A DNA stretch of 64,000 bases from Chryseobacterium aquifrigidense (GCF_006716485.1 NZ_VFPD01000001.1:2129463-2193462); one strand, 5' to 3'. Positions 25,838 through 34,837 are shown, counted from the stretch's first letter. The notes: generated by a model not told the origin, from the sequence alone. Made by a program: numbers and translations.

Positions 25838-26164
25838 TTACAGGTTCCACCATTTTGCAGTGGAGCATACGCTTGGACAAGGTGTGGTCATGTCATACAC
25901 ATAATCTCCTTTATCATAGTCTACAATATCATTGTTATCTGCATCTACGCCTACCAGAAGAAATTTAAATTCGCCTTCATCGGTAATTGCATTATAACCC
26001 CGGTATCTTGCAAATCCTTTGTCGTCAATAAAAATATCATGAACATCCTTTGCCGGAATAAGGTGAGCCCGGATAGAGGTTCCATCGATAATTTTTGTAT
26101 TCTGCCAATTGCTGATCCATTTTTTAGCATCATCTAATAAGACTGCATGTTTAGGTAGTTCCAT
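25838..26164 (-). CDS. Hypothetical cytosolic protein, 108 aa
   Basis: No signal peptide or membrane segment. The middle follows a beta-rich pattern (IRAHLIPAKDVHDIF, GFARYRGYNAITDEGEFKF, LLVGVDADNNDIVDYDKGD) and the end is Cys-containing (TTPCPSVCSTAKWWNL). Proteins with a similar 'YDMTTPCP' end occur in Flavobacteriia without known role. First in the order 25838-25187-24389-23688, likely an operon with the two-component system. Confidence 0.6.
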   Translation of the reverse strand: MELPKHAVLLDDAKKWISNWQNTKIIDGTSIRAHLIPAKDVHDIFIDDKGFARYRGYNAITDEGEFKFLLVGVDADNNDIVDYDKGDYVYDMTTPCPSVCSTAKWWNL

Positions 26165-26479
26165 AGTTTTTCTCGTTTTAAATTATATAATAGGTTTAGA
26201 ATAAAGTTACTGTAGCTACACATTACAAGTTATGAAAAAAAACTAACCATACTGTGAAATACATTCATTTTAATTAACATAATATTGCTTTTTCAAAATT
26301 ATAATAATAAAAACCAATGAAATTGCGTATTTCTACGTGTTTTTCAATTCGGTCTTTAATACGCTGTTGCCACTTTGCATTTCTAAGTTACTTTGTGGTA
26401 TCCTTTACAGAAAAGTCTCGTGAGCATTTCAACAATACAGGAAGCTTATGATCTTCTGCAAACATTAAAAATCTGTATC
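26165..26479. other. Intergenic region upstream of the T9SS protein
   Basis: 315 bases between divergent genes. A possible plus-strand promoter is seen around 26363-26391 (TTG, then about 19 bases, then TACTTTG). There is no gene-like frame; the open frame from 26393 is just the upstream extension of the T9SS gene. Confidence 0.35.
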
Positions 26480-27325
26480 ATGAAAAAAATTATCTTTTTT
26501 GTACTTTTTGCTTTATTAAGCAATATGGCAGCGCTCAATGCACAGATAACCACGGTAACTTTTGAAACGTCATCCGGCGGCAGCACAAGCTTTACCAGCA
26601 ATGGATATACATTCAATATTGTTTCACAGGCCGGAACTTTCAGAATTCAAAGTAATTATCCAAACACCGGCTGGAACGGAACAGCTAATGACAATGTCTA
26701 CATCGACAACACAGGAACTACCAATATCAATGCTCCTTCTTTTAGTGTTAAAAGCAATTCTGCATTCACGGTATCAAAATTTTGGGTATTCTTAAGCAAT
26801 ACTTCTTTAAATCAGTCAGCCTCATCAGGAACACTGATCATTACAGGAAAAGCAGGAGGAGTTACAAAGTTTACTACCACAAAAACATCAGGATTTAACA
26901 CAACATTCAATGCAACAGTGGGAACAACAGGTATTAACAACGGATTTACCCTGATTGATCTTGCTACCCTAAACAGTCAGAATAACAGCAATACAACTAT
27001 TGATGAACTTCAGCTGCAATCCACCGGAGGATACGTTTATATGTGCCTGGATGCATTGACATGGACAAAAATTTCCACATTGGGAACTTCAGAAAATATC
27101 GTCAAAGACAAAATGAATATTTATCCTAATCCAACTTCCGGAGTCTTCTATATGGACAATCTAAAGAAAAACAACAAAGTTTTGTTATATGACCAATCTG
27201 GGAAACTTGTAAAATCAACAGAAGCCGAAAAAGGTGAAAACAGATTCGATATAAGCGAACTCCCTGACGGAATTTACCTCATCACAACAGAATCAGGAAG
27301 CTACAAAATCATTAAAAAGAAATAA
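26480..27325 (+). CDS. Secreted protein with T9SS type A sorting domain
   Basis: 281 residues from ATG 26480, the first residue of a signal peptide (MKKIIFFVLFALLSNMAALN, cut near AQI). The frame is open 29 codons upstream, but those codons encode no plausible start of a secreted protein. Residues about 25-195 form a beta-rich carbohydrate-binding-like or adhesive domain (VTFETSSGGSTSF, YTFNIVSQAGTFRI, GYVYMCLDALTWTKI). The C-terminal about 75 residues are a type IX sorting domain (MNIYPNPTSGVFYM, VLLYDQSGKLVKS, LPDGIYLITTESG, KIIKKK), so the protein is exported and attached or released at the surface. Confidence 0.88.
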   Translation: MKKIIFFVLFALLSNMAALNAQITTVTFETSSGGSTSFTSNGYTFNIVSQAGTFRIQSNYPNTGWNGTANDNVYIDNTGTTNINAPSFSVKSNSAFTVSKFWVFLSNTSLNQSASSGTLIITGKAGGVTKFTTTKTSGFNTTFNATVGTTGINNGFTLIDLATLNSQNNSNTTIDELQLQSTGGYVYMCLDALTWTKISTLGTSENIVKDKMNIYPNPTSGVFYMDNLKKNNKVLLYDQSGKLVKSTEAEKGENRFDISELPDGIYLITTESGSYKIIKKK

Positions 27326-27350
27326 AAACATTGAAACTTACAATACATAA

Positions 27351-27377
27351 AAAACCGACAGGAGTCTGCCGGTTTTT
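27351..27377. terminator. Bidirectional terminator
   Basis: A 10-bp stem with one mismatch (AAACCGACAG/CTGCCGGTTT) and T and A tracts on the two sides. It lies between the T9SS gene and the convergent VOC gene. Confidence 0.8.
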
Positions 27378-27404
27378 TCAATATTTTGATTACAAGGATC
27401 AATT

Positions 27405-27854
27405 TTATGGGTGTTGCTGCATTTTAGCGGGATCATCATAGTTTACCATCCAGTTGATTCCGAATTTATCACTAAACATTCCGAAATAAGCGCCCCAAAA
27501 AGTATCTGCCATAGGCATTGTTACCTGCCCTCCTGCAGAAAGACCACCAAATAATTTGTCTGCTTCTTCTTTAGATTCAGCGTTCACAGAAATAGAGAAA
27601 TTATTTCCTGCCTTGAAGTTGGAAGACCATTCTCCTCCTGTATCACTTCCCATCAAAATTGTTTCTTTAGAGATCGGAAGTGCAACGTGCATGATTTTGT
27701 TTTTGTCTTCTTCAGGCATTTCTTTTCCTTCCATTGGAGGCATTTCTCCGAATGTTCCGATGTAAGGATATTCTCCTCCGAAAACAGATTTATAAAAATC
27801 GAATGCTTCTTTGCAGTTTCCGTTGAATGTCAGGTAAACGTTTACTGTTGCCAT
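27405..27854 (-). CDS. VOC-family protein, PhnB-like
   Basis: 149 residues. NVYLTFNGNCKEAFDFYKSVFGGE starts a PhnB-type VOC fold; KIMHVALPISKETILMGSD and SVNAESKEEADKLFGGLSAGG, TMPMADTFWGAYFGMFSDKF and INWMVNY are all typical. These small dimeric proteins have no proven reaction. Last gene of a minus-strand run (27405-30173) of VOC, SRPBCC and membrane proteins. Confidence 0.9.
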   Translation of the reverse strand: MATVNVYLTFNGNCKEAFDFYKSVFGGEYPYIGTFGEMPPMEGKEMPEEDKNKIMHVALPISKETILMGSDTGGEWSSNFKAGNNFSISVNAESKEEADKLFGGLSAGGQVTMPMADTFWGAYFGMFSDKFGINWMVNYDDPAKMQQHP

Positions 27855-27886
27855 AATTGTTTTGTTTTTTTAAGTTTAGTTTATTT

Positions 27887-28435
27887 TTATTGAGGTTTTT
27901 CAGATAGTGCTTTCAATCTTGAAAGCCCCTTCTGGTAATCTTTTCCAATGGCATTCTCCATGTTCATAAACAACTTCATCAAAGTAAACGGATAAGGAAT
28001 CTGTGATGTAAATCCCCATGTTGCCTTACTTCCACTTCCTTCCGGAACTACTATTACATAAGCATTTGCTTCACTTTCATAGGGCGTAAGGAATTTGATT
28101 TTCGTATCTATCCTTTTCCCTGCTTCATCTACTTTTTCTAATTCCTGACAACCTTTTCCTGCACTTTTATTTTTACTGTCCCAGCAAACTTTCTCTCCAG
28201 GCTGTCCGGTTATTCCAGTCCAGTCTTTTTTCATCCGTGGATCAAGATCATTCCACGGGCTCCATTGATCCATAGCTTTGAGGGTATTGGTGTTTTGCCA
28301 TACTTTTTCTACCGGTGCGTTGATAGAAACCGACTTTTCATATTTGCAGTCTCCTGAAACAAAAGCAGCCCAAACCAACAAAATGATTAGTAATGTAGCT
28401 AAAAGTAAAATAATTCTTTTAAATGTTCTCATCAT
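27887..28435 (-). CDS. Membrane-anchored SRPBCC-family protein
   Basis: 182 residues. One N-terminal transmembrane helix (RIILLLATLLIILLVWAAF), then an SRPBCC domain (SVSINAPVEKVWQNTNTLKAMD, WSPWNDLDPRMKKDWTG, GSKATWGFTSQIPYPFTLMK, KDYQKGLSRLKALSEK). It is related to the polyketide cyclase/START proteins and probably binds a hydrophobic ligand. Start codon ATG-ATG; either Met may initiate. Neighbours are VOC proteins, same strand. Confidence 0.85.
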   Translation of the reverse strand: MMRTFKRIILLLATLLIILLVWAAFVSGDCKYEKSVSINAPVEKVWQNTNTLKAMDQWSPWNDLDPRMKKDWTGITGQPGEKVCWDSKNKSAGKGCQELEKVDEAGKRIDTKIKFLTPYESEANAYVIVVPEGSGSKATWGFTSQIPYPFTLMKLFMNMENAIGKDYQKGLSRLKALSEKPQ

Positions 28436-28458
28436 AAATGTGTTTTAATTATTATCTG

Positions 28459-28830
28459 TTATCTGTGCTGATCTATAAGAATCATATTTCCATCAGGATC
28501 TTTCAGATAGATATGCTCGGGTCCTGAAGTAGTTTCATCGGCTTCTTTTCCAATTTCTACTCCATTTTCTTTTAATCTTCTCTGAATTTCACGCACATCA
28601 TCAAAAGATTCCAGATTCTGTGCATTTTCGTCCCATCCCGGATTGAAAGTAAGCATATTTCCATCAAACATCGCCTGAAAAAGGCCTATCAGAGTAGAAC
28701 CGTTTTTCATGATCAGATAATTTTGTGCTTCCGTTCCTGCCATGGTGGTGAACCCAAGTTTCTCGTAGAAGTCTTTGGATTTTTGAAGATCTTTTACACT
28801 TAAGCTGATTGAAAAAGCTCCTAATTTCAT
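28459..28830 (-). CDS. VOC-family (glyoxalase-like) protein
   Basis: 123 residues. LGAFSISLSVKDLQKSKDFYEKLGF, QNYLIMKNGSTLIGLFQ and GPEHIYLKDPDGNMILIDQH give a complete VOC fold with the DPDGN motif typical of this family. Its start overlaps the stop of the upstream membrane protein by 4 bases, so they are coupled. Substrate unknown. Confidence 0.9.
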   Translation of the reverse strand: MKLGAFSISLSVKDLQKSKDFYEKLGFTTMAGTEAQNYLIMKNGSTLIGLFQAMFDGNMLTFNPGWDENAQNLESFDDVREIQRRLKENGVEIGKEADETTSGPEHIYLKDPDGNMILIDQHR

Positions 28831-29231
28831 ATTTTAATTGTTTTTAAAGCGAGTTGATGTCCTACGAAAACCAGTCCCCAAACGAAAATTCCCAGAATCC
28901 AGAACCAGATTGGAGAAGGCAAGGAAATCATCATGTAAATAGTCATCAACAGGAAAATAACTCCACAGATTACTGCAGATGTACTTTTCCTGTTATTTGA
29001 AATTTTTGAAGCCGTAAATCCTGAAACTATTGCTGCCAGAGCATACGCAATGATGATAAAAAACAGAGCCATAAAAGGGGCTTGATCCACATACTCTTTC
29101 AAAGCCTCCATATCTCCGGCCGCAGCTTCTGCCGGAGGTGGATAGAGTGCGTGTCCTATTTTCTCTACTATCGTAATACAAATTGATCCTACGATAAGAC
29201 CAGCCAATACGGCCAATATTCTTCTCAGCAT
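28827..29231 (-). CDS. Four-helix membrane protein, unknown
   Basis: 134 residues with four transmembrane segments (about 5-25, 52-74, 84-103, 107-127) and a Pro/Ala-rich loop (ALYPPPAEAAAG). I do not recognise a family with a known function. Coupled to the VOC gene by a 4-base overlap, and 2 bases after the stop of the upstream secreted protein, so it belongs to the same operon. Confidence 0.75.
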   Translation of the reverse strand: MLRRILAVLAGLIVGSICITIVEKIGHALYPPPAEAAAGDMEALKEYVDQAPFMALFFIIIAYALAAIVSGFTASKISNNRKSTSAVICGVIFLLMTIYMMISLPSPIWFWILGIFVWGLVFVGHQLALKTIKI

Positions 29232-29233
29232 GA

Positions 29234-29704
29234 CTACTGGTTTTTTAATTGGGTTTTAAGTGCTATACTTCCGTCATAGCTTTTCCAGTCACCTGTAAGT
29301 TCAATGTACTGCTCTTCAATTTTCTCTGTTTTCCTATTCCATTTGAAATGATAGATAAACTTTCCTGTAAAAAGTCCGGAATGTTTTCCTTTATTTTCTT
29401 CCGCCAGTTCATATTCGCCGTAGACTGTTCCCTGTTTTTTGGAATCTTTATATTTTGAAATGGTAATTTTTCCTTCAAATTTCGCATAATTGGTATCCAC
29501 AAGAGAGTATCCTGAAACGAAATATTCCTGGTCATTCTTTTTATTCTGTTCAGAAATATTGATCTTCAGTTTCAGTTCCTGCCCTTTGTTTCCAATAGTT
29601 CCTATATAAGGTTTACTGTTGTTCAGCCAGGTATTTGAGATATCCGGCATCTGCCCTAATGCAAAATTGGCGGTCAGAATGAGGAGAAGTAAAATTTTTT
29701 TCAT
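29234..29704 (-). CDS. Secreted protein, unknown
   Basis: 156 residues from ATG 29702-29704, the first residue of the signal peptide (MKKILLLLILTANFALGQ). An upstream ATG at 29728 would extend into the previous gene. The mature part is beta-strand-rich and basic (KPYIGTIGNKGQELKLKI, YFVSGYSLVDTNYAKFEG, TISKYKDSKKQGTVYGEY, HSGLFTGKFIYHFKW, IEEQYIELTGDWKSYDG), perhaps a lipocalin-like barrel. Function is unknown. Part of the 27.4-30.2 kb gene run. Confidence 0.75.
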   Translation of the reverse strand: MKKILLLLILTANFALGQMPDISNTWLNNSKPYIGTIGNKGQELKLKINISEQNKKNDQEYFVSGYSLVDTNYAKFEGKITISKYKDSKKQGTVYGEYELAEENKGKHSGLFTGKFIYHFKWNRKTEKIEEQYIELTGDWKSYDGSIALKTQLKNQ

Positions 29705-29717
29705 ATTGTGTGATTTT

Positions 29718-30173
29718 TTATACGCCAAATTGTGCCAGATGGTGGTTCAAATGTTTGGCAAACATATTATTCCATTCCTGAGAATTCAGTTTTCCGAAAG
29801 AAAAAGATTCCTTACCATCAAAAGCATCCGCTCCTAACTGTTGTGTCTTTTGAATGAACCCGATCAGTCTTGTTTTTTCTTCATGAAAGTTCTTTCTTGT
29901 GGTAATCAAAAACTGTGGTGCGGTAGGAGAATCCCTCGGATATGCTTTTTCTCCTACTACTTTAGGTTTTACGAAAGTTTTTAGTATAAATTTTGCAATC
30001 GCTCCCGGCTTTTTGTGTTTTTCCGGCTCGTAGATCATTTCATAAGTAATACAACAGTGCGCCAGCATCTGGTCTACTGTCATTTTCCCCCACAAACCGT
30101 GAGTATCCTCCACCAATCTGTTGATCCTATCTATATAGTTTTGAGCATCTTTTGCATCAAATACATTTTCCAT
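29718..30173 (-). CDS. DUF1569 (DinB-like) protein
   Basis: 151 residues. DUF1569 pattern: a DinB-type four-helix bundle with HGLWGKMTVDQMLAHCCITYEM (first conserved His), KHKKPGAIAKFILKTFVKPKV, PRDSPTAPQFLITTRKNFHEEK and the terminal EWNNMFAKHLNHHLAQFGV with the HxxHH-like metal-binding end. It may bind a divalent metal; the reaction is unknown. First gene of the minus-strand run. Confidence 0.85.
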   Translation of the reverse strand: MENVFDAKDAQNYIDRINRLVEDTHGLWGKMTVDQMLAHCCITYEMIYEPEKHKKPGAIAKFILKTFVKPKVVGEKAYPRDSPTAPQFLITTRKNFHEEKTRLIGFIQKTQQLGADAFDGKESFSFGKLNSQEWNNMFAKHLNHHLAQFGV

Positions 30174-30436
30174 ATAATTTCTATTTAACTATGGACAAAT
30201 ATATCAGTTTTTTTGTTTTATTTTATCGTTGGCTGAAAAAATTGAGCGTGGATAGTTTCGGGATTCGAGTTACGGGATTACGAGTTGGTAATAGTGAGTT
30301 TGTGATAGGTAGAGCCCAGGTAAAAGAGAATGATTTCTGCACTACTATTCTAAATTATTTAGAACAAATGCTGAAATCAATAAACCAATATAACATCAAT
30401 AGGCCACTGGCAAACAAATTAACCATTCATTACAAA
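30174..30436. other. Intergenic stretch with one copy of a dispersed repeat
   Basis: 263 bases without a gene. At 30258-30276 it carries TCGGGATTCGAGTTACGGG, which matches the left inverted repeat of the four-helix-bundle cassette at 43311-43332 in all but two positions. It is a lone copy here; no matching right end was seen. Confidence 0.5.
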
Positions 30437-31645
30437 CTACTCGCTATCCTCCGGAGAAGTATTCTCTACCGCAATTTCCTGTGGTGCAGATTTTTTGAAT
30501 ATAAACCAAAGTTTGATCTTTAAAGCAATCCATCCTATAATGGCATATATTACTAAAAGGATGCTCAGGTGCTTCAGGTAAGGGAATGTAAGTTCCACGG
30601 AACCTTTTTGAATCAATAAAATTTTGAAAGCCTGTAAAAAAGGGGTTAACGGAATAATATTCGCGATAAACTGAACGAAAGCAGGCATTGCATTTAAAGG
30701 CCATGTAAAACCACTGATAATAAAAGCCGGTGAAGCAATAACCATAAGAATCTGTGTCGCTTTCAAAGCATCCGGAATAAGAATACTGATGAATACTCCC
30801 AGAAACGAAACCGATCCTACAAATACGGCTGTCAGCAATATAAAATTGAGTATTCCTTCAGGCATCGGAACATGGAAAATCATGTGCATAAAGTAGTAAA
30901 TACCGACAATGAGAATAGAAAACACCCAGATTGGAATGACTTTTATAAGCATGGTTGGGAAAGCCCACTTTTTCATTTTAAGATATTCTTTCACAAAAGA
31001 TCCTCTTTCGAATTCGGCAGCAAAACTTACTGCCATTGCCAAGAGAATGACTTGCTGTAAAACCACTGCCAGCATGGCGGGCCACATGAAGATCAGATAA
31101 TTTCCGGTAGTGTTAAAGAGGGTAATATAATTGGCTTTGAAAGGTTCATACTGTGTGGCAGCTTTTACAGCAGGCATTCCAGCTTTCTGAAGGGCTTTAA
31201 TGGAAGCTCCTGCAGAAAATGTCCCTATGGTCAGCTGAAGTGCTTTGGAAGCAAAATTGGCCGTTAACACATTTCCTGTATTGATATACACATTCAGTTC
31301 AGGATATTTTTTCTGCAGCATATCTCCTTCAAATCTTGAGGGAATAATGACCACAGCAGCTGCCTCATGCCTGATCACCTCATCTTTGATGCTGAGAGGC
31401 TCCTGCAGATATCTGATAATTTTAATGCTTTTATTATCATCCAGCATTTCCGTCAATTGGTTGGATAAAGGGGTATTGTCTCTGTCAACAACCAAAACAG
31501 GGGTATTTTCAACTTTTCCGCTTTTATAGACAAACCCCAGCAAGGTGGCATAGAAGACCGGTGCCAAAAAGAACACAGTCCTTAAGGTGGAATTGCCGAT
31601 AAAAAGTTTGAACTCACGTTTCAAAAGACGGAAAAATTCTTTCAT
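30437..31645 (-). CDS. ABC-2 type transporter permease
   Basis: 402 residues. One N-terminal transmembrane helix, a large extracytosolic domain (about 45-180, VLVVDRDNTPLSNQLTEML), and five C-terminal transmembrane segments (about 185-370) with the ABC-2 membrane signature (ASPAFIISGFTWPLNAMPAFVQ). It resembles the YhhJ/YbhR permeases that work with a fusion protein and a TolC-type channel. It follows the HlyD and TolC genes in one operon. An ATPase gene is not in the operon, so it must borrow one or act differently. Confidence 0.88.
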   Translation of the reverse strand: MKEFFRLLKREFKLFIGNSTLRTVFFLAPVFYATLLGFVYKSGKVENTPVLVVDRDNTPLSNQLTEMLDDNKSIKIIRYLQEPLSIKDEVIRHEAAAVVIIPSRFEGDMLQKKYPELNVYINTGNVLTANFASKALQLTIGTFSAGASIKALQKAGMPAVKAATQYEPFKANYITLFNTTGNYLIFMWPAMLAVVLQQVILLAMAVSFAAEFERGSFVKEYLKMKKWAFPTMLIKVIPIWVFSILIVGIYYFMHMIFHVPMPEGILNFILLTAVFVGSVSFLGVFISILIPDALKATQILMVIASPAFIISGFTWPLNAMPAFVQFIANIIPLTPFLQAFKILLIQKGSVELTFPYLKHLSILLVIYAIIGWIALKIKLWFIFKKSAPQEIAVENTSPEDSE

Positions 31646-31712
31646 CTGTATATTTTTATAGGTGGAAGAACGAAATGAAATTCAATCGAAGATCTATATG
31701 TTCTTTTTCAAT

Positions 31713-32672
31713 TTATTTCAGGATTACATTGGCATTGACTAAAATATTTTTAGCCTTATTCATGTCTTTAGGTTTTACTTTGATCTCGTAGATTGCATCC
31801 TGTAACTGATAATCCGGGTAGGCTGTCGTGATATCTGCATATTTTGTAAGCTGTTTGATATACACGATATTTCCTGTCAGAGTTTCTTTGTTATAAACGA
31901 CCTGCATGGTCACCTCCTGCCCTTTTTTGTATTTTGAAATAGCACTTTCAGGAATGGTAAATCTGAAATAAGTACTTTCCGGAATATATCCGTTAAACAG
32001 AGCAAAACCTGCTGTTGCCAGTTCGCCTGTATTGAGGCTGATGGTTTCGATCTCCATATCGTTGGTAGCGATTATATATCTTTCGGAATAAGCGACATTG
32101 GCTTCCTGTAAAGCTCCTTTGGCCTGTGAAGCCTGCCCTGCTGCCATCTCTACTTTCTCGAATCGGGTACCTCTGTTTACATCATCCAGTTCTGCCACTA
32201 CTGCATCATATTGTGCCTTCGCTCCCTGTAATTTCGCATAAATTTCGTCATGAGCCTGTGGCGACATTAAACTGTCACGAAACATATTATTAGCTCTTTT
32301 ATAAGATTTCTGAGCAAATTCATACTGTTCCTTAAGTCCTTTATACTTAGCCTGAAGCTGTCTCAGCTGGTCGGCTGTAGCTCCGTTTTTTGCCATTTGT
32401 TCCTGAGCTGTAGCAGCATTTACGGCACCTTGTGCCTGTGCTATTTTTGCCGAAACTTCCGGAACATCAAGCTGAGCCAGCGTATCTCCTTTCTTCACAG
32501 TCTGGCCCTCGGAAACATATATTTTCAGAATCCTTCCGGTAACTTTAGGGGCAAAAGAGATGACATCCTTTTTGGTTTTTCCTTCCGGTTCTTTGATTTT
32601 TTCATTTTTTTTGTCACAGCTCCCCAATAAAAACAGAGCAGCGAAGAGTATAGATATATTTTTATGCATCAT
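31713..32672 (-). CDS. HlyD/RND-type membrane fusion lipoprotein
   Basis: 319 residues; the start is ATG-ATG. Lipoprotein signal ending LLGSC (Cys19). The lipoyl/barrel-sandwich half VTGRILKIYVSEGQTVKKGD, the alpha-hairpin (QAQGAVNAATAQEQMAKN through AGQASQAKGALQEANVAY), and the returning half with SERYIIATNDMEIETI and beta-barrel (FRFTIPESAISKYKKGQE). It bridges the inner-membrane permease and the outer-membrane channel of an efflux pump. It lies 8 bases from the TolC-type gene and 67 from the permease. Confidence 0.9.
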   Translation of the reverse strand: MMHKNISILFAALFLLGSCDKKNEKIKEPEGKTKKDVISFAPKVTGRILKIYVSEGQTVKKGDTLAQLDVPEVSAKIAQAQGAVNAATAQEQMAKNGATADQLRQLQAKYKGLKEQYEFAQKSYKRANNMFRDSLMSPQAHDEIYAKLQGAKAQYDAVVAELDDVNRGTRFEKVEMAAGQASQAKGALQEANVAYSERYIIATNDMEIETISLNTGELATAGFALFNGYIPESTYFRFTIPESAISKYKKGQEVTMQVVYNKETLTGNIVYIKQLTKYADITTAYPDYQLQDAIYEIKVKPKDMNKAKNILVNANVILK

Positions 32673-32680
32673 TTAAATTT

Positions 32681-34099
32681 TTAAGGGATTAAATAAAATT
32701 TGGTGATATCCAGTTCCTGGGTAGACCTCATCAGTTCTATTCCCGCTCTTCTCTGGTTGAAAATGGCATTCTGATATTCCAGTTCTGAAACTTCAAGATC
32801 ATTTTCGGCATCAATAAGCTGTGAAGATTTGCTCATTCCGTATCTGAATTCTTTTTCTGCCTGTACGAGTGCATTTTTAGCCAGCTCTTTTTCTTTGGCT
32901 TTCAGGGTAATCTGTGCAGAAGCGATATCATAATTCGTTTGATTATTGGCAAGATTCAGTGTCAGCTTTTTCAAAGCATCTTCTTTCTGATTCTGTAATA
33001 CTTCTTTTCCTACTTTGGCGGTTTCTTCTGCATGTTTGCCTTCTTTCCCGTCAAAAATTTCCCATTTAAAACCAACTCCTGCAGTAATCAATGGAAATAC
33101 ATTGATATTATTGGGTCTCCAGTCCAGCTTTTTTCCTTCATATCCCAGTATAGGAACAGCTGGAATGACATTTTCTGAGGATTTTATCCTGTTTCCGTAC
33201 AATCCGATATAATAGGCAGAAGCCATCAGCTGTACTTTAGGAATCATCCATGTCCTTTCAGCTTTTATTTTATAATCTGCAGCACTGATTCCATGTTCCA
33301 GAGCACGGATTTCAGCTCTTTGCTCTATCCCTTTTTCTGCAGCCAGCAATTCCACCGGAGATAAGACCGGATCAATCATTCTGAGCCTTTCTCTATTGAT
33401 TCCGGTTAAAATATAAAGCTGGGTAAGAAGCAATTCTTTTTTCCCTTCATATTCTACCATTTTCGCATCTAAAGTAGCCTGAGCGAGTTCGATCTTCTTA
33501 TGATCATAAGGAGTAATCAAACCATAGCCAAGGGCTTTATCGGCTGTTTTTCTGTTGATATCCAGTCTTTTTTTACTTTCGTCCAGCACCTTTTTGGACT
33601 GATGAATCAATGCTAACTGATCATAGGCTTTGGAAATGGTGGCAATCACCTCATCTTTTGTTTTTTCCAAAAGGATATCTTCAGACTTTTTCTTTTCTTC
33701 CACCGCTTTTTTCATGTACTTCACTTTTCCTCCTGAGTAGAGAAGCATTTTGGCATCTGCCTTGGCAATACCTGAAAATCCAGATACGTTGAAATTATTG
33801 TTGAAAGTCCCTTCGGGAATATTGATAAAGGGCGCGAGATTGAATTCGGGAGACGTCAGTCTTGCTGTTCCATTGAGATAGCCGGCTTTACCACTCAATT
33901 CCAATGTTGGAAGAAAGATGTCTTTCAGTTTGTGTTCATCAAGATCGGTAAGCTTATTTTGGGTAATCTGCATTTTAAGGTTCGAATCCCGAACCATAGC
34001 ACTATCCAGAAGTTCTTTAAAATCCGGCGCAGACTGTGCCCAGCCAAAAGCAGGGAAAGCAAAAAAACTAAACGTAAAAATCAATAAATTGTTTTTCAT
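32681..34099 (-). CDS. TolC-family outer-membrane efflux channel
   Basis: 472 residues. Signal peptide (AFGWAQ). Two outer-membrane efflux repeats with long coiled helices: SNLKMQITQNKLTDLDEHKL, AVEEKKKSEDILLEKTKDEV and the second half (IASAQITLKAKEKELAKN, QAEKEFRYGMSKSSQLIDAE, DLEVSELEYQNAIFNQRRAG). It trimerises into an outer-membrane channel. It is the first gene of the efflux operon, with a -7 box at 34115-34122. Confidence 0.92.
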   Translation of the reverse strand: MKNNLLIFTFSFFAFPAFGWAQSAPDFKELLDSAMVRDSNLKMQITQNKLTDLDEHKLKDIFLPTLELSGKAGYLNGTARLTSPEFNLAPFINIPEGTFNNNFNVSGFSGIAKADAKMLLYSGGKVKYMKKAVEEKKKSEDILLEKTKDEVIATISKAYDQLALIHQSKKVLDESKKRLDINRKTADKALGYGLITPYDHKKIELAQATLDAKMVEYEGKKELLLTQLYILTGINRERLRMIDPVLSPVELLAAEKGIEQRAEIRALEHGISAADYKIKAERTWMIPKVQLMASAYYIGLYGNRIKSSENVIPAVPILGYEGKKLDWRPNNINVFPLITAGVGFKWEIFDGKEGKHAEETAKVGKEVLQNQKEDALKKLTLNLANNQTNYDIASAQITLKAKEKELAKNALVQAEKEFRYGMSKSSQLIDAENDLEVSELEYQNAIFNQRRAGIELMRSTQELDITKFYLIP

Positions 34100-34114
34100 G
34101 GTTTATGTTTATAA

Positions 34115-34122
34115 CAAATATA
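34115..34122 (-). promoter_or_regulatory. -7 box of the efflux operon
   Basis: Reads TATATTTG on the minus strand, 16 bases before the start. No clear TTG at the -33 spacing, so a regulator may be needed. Confidence 0.4.
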
Positions 34123-34807
34123 ATGCAAAAATTGTTAAAATCCTTAAAGATAATTCTACAATACGGTGAATTTAAATTCAGTTTAAAATATGTTTAATTT
34201 TAAAACCCTGCAAAATAAAGTTTTGGGCAAAGTGTTTAAATGTTAATTAAAAGCCAAAAAAAATTGAAAAGGTAATTAACTCTACCTTTTTAATACAGTT
34301 TTTCACTGCATATTTCTTAGGAAATAAAGAGGATAAAACAATATTTAATTGAAAAACTAAGTTTGAATTTTGGACGATTATTCCCGTGGAACGACAAACG
34401 GATTGGATATACTTTGATAATTCATCATCTGCTCTCTGTCAAGTTGAGTGTAAGTTTAGGCTAAAGCCAAAGGAACTTAAATCTTTTAATTAAATGGGCT
34501 AAAGCCCATTTCTATTGAATAAAACTAGAATTATTCTCTTTATATTTTAAATTTTGGAGGATGGACTCCCGTGGAACGACAAACGGAGTGGATAAACTTT
34601 GAAAAAACGATCTTTACTGCGAGAGATCATATTAAATAGGAACGGACTTTAGTCCGTTTGGAAAAAAATAAAATTCAATTGGCTTTAGCCGAAACCTAAA
34701 GTATGACGCAGTGTTCGCAAAAGCATTGTCGATAGCTTTGAATTCGTTCCCAAGGGCGTTTCACTTAGCAAAGAACATGACGAATTATCTTATCCTGAAA
34801 AAAAACG

Positions 34808-34837
34808 AAAACTCCCCACATCGCTGTGAGGAGTTTT
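34808..34837 (-). terminator. Terminator of the ecotin gene
   Basis: 8-bp AAAACTCC/GGAGTTTT stem extended by CCACA/TGTGA pairing, with a tetraloop. A and T tracts are on the two sides. It lies 24 bases from the stop at 34861. Confidence 0.8.

Noticed and set aside
34370-34610. Repeated units that could suggest a CRISPR array
   Set aside because: Only two copies, with 130 bases between them, no regular spacers and no cas genes.
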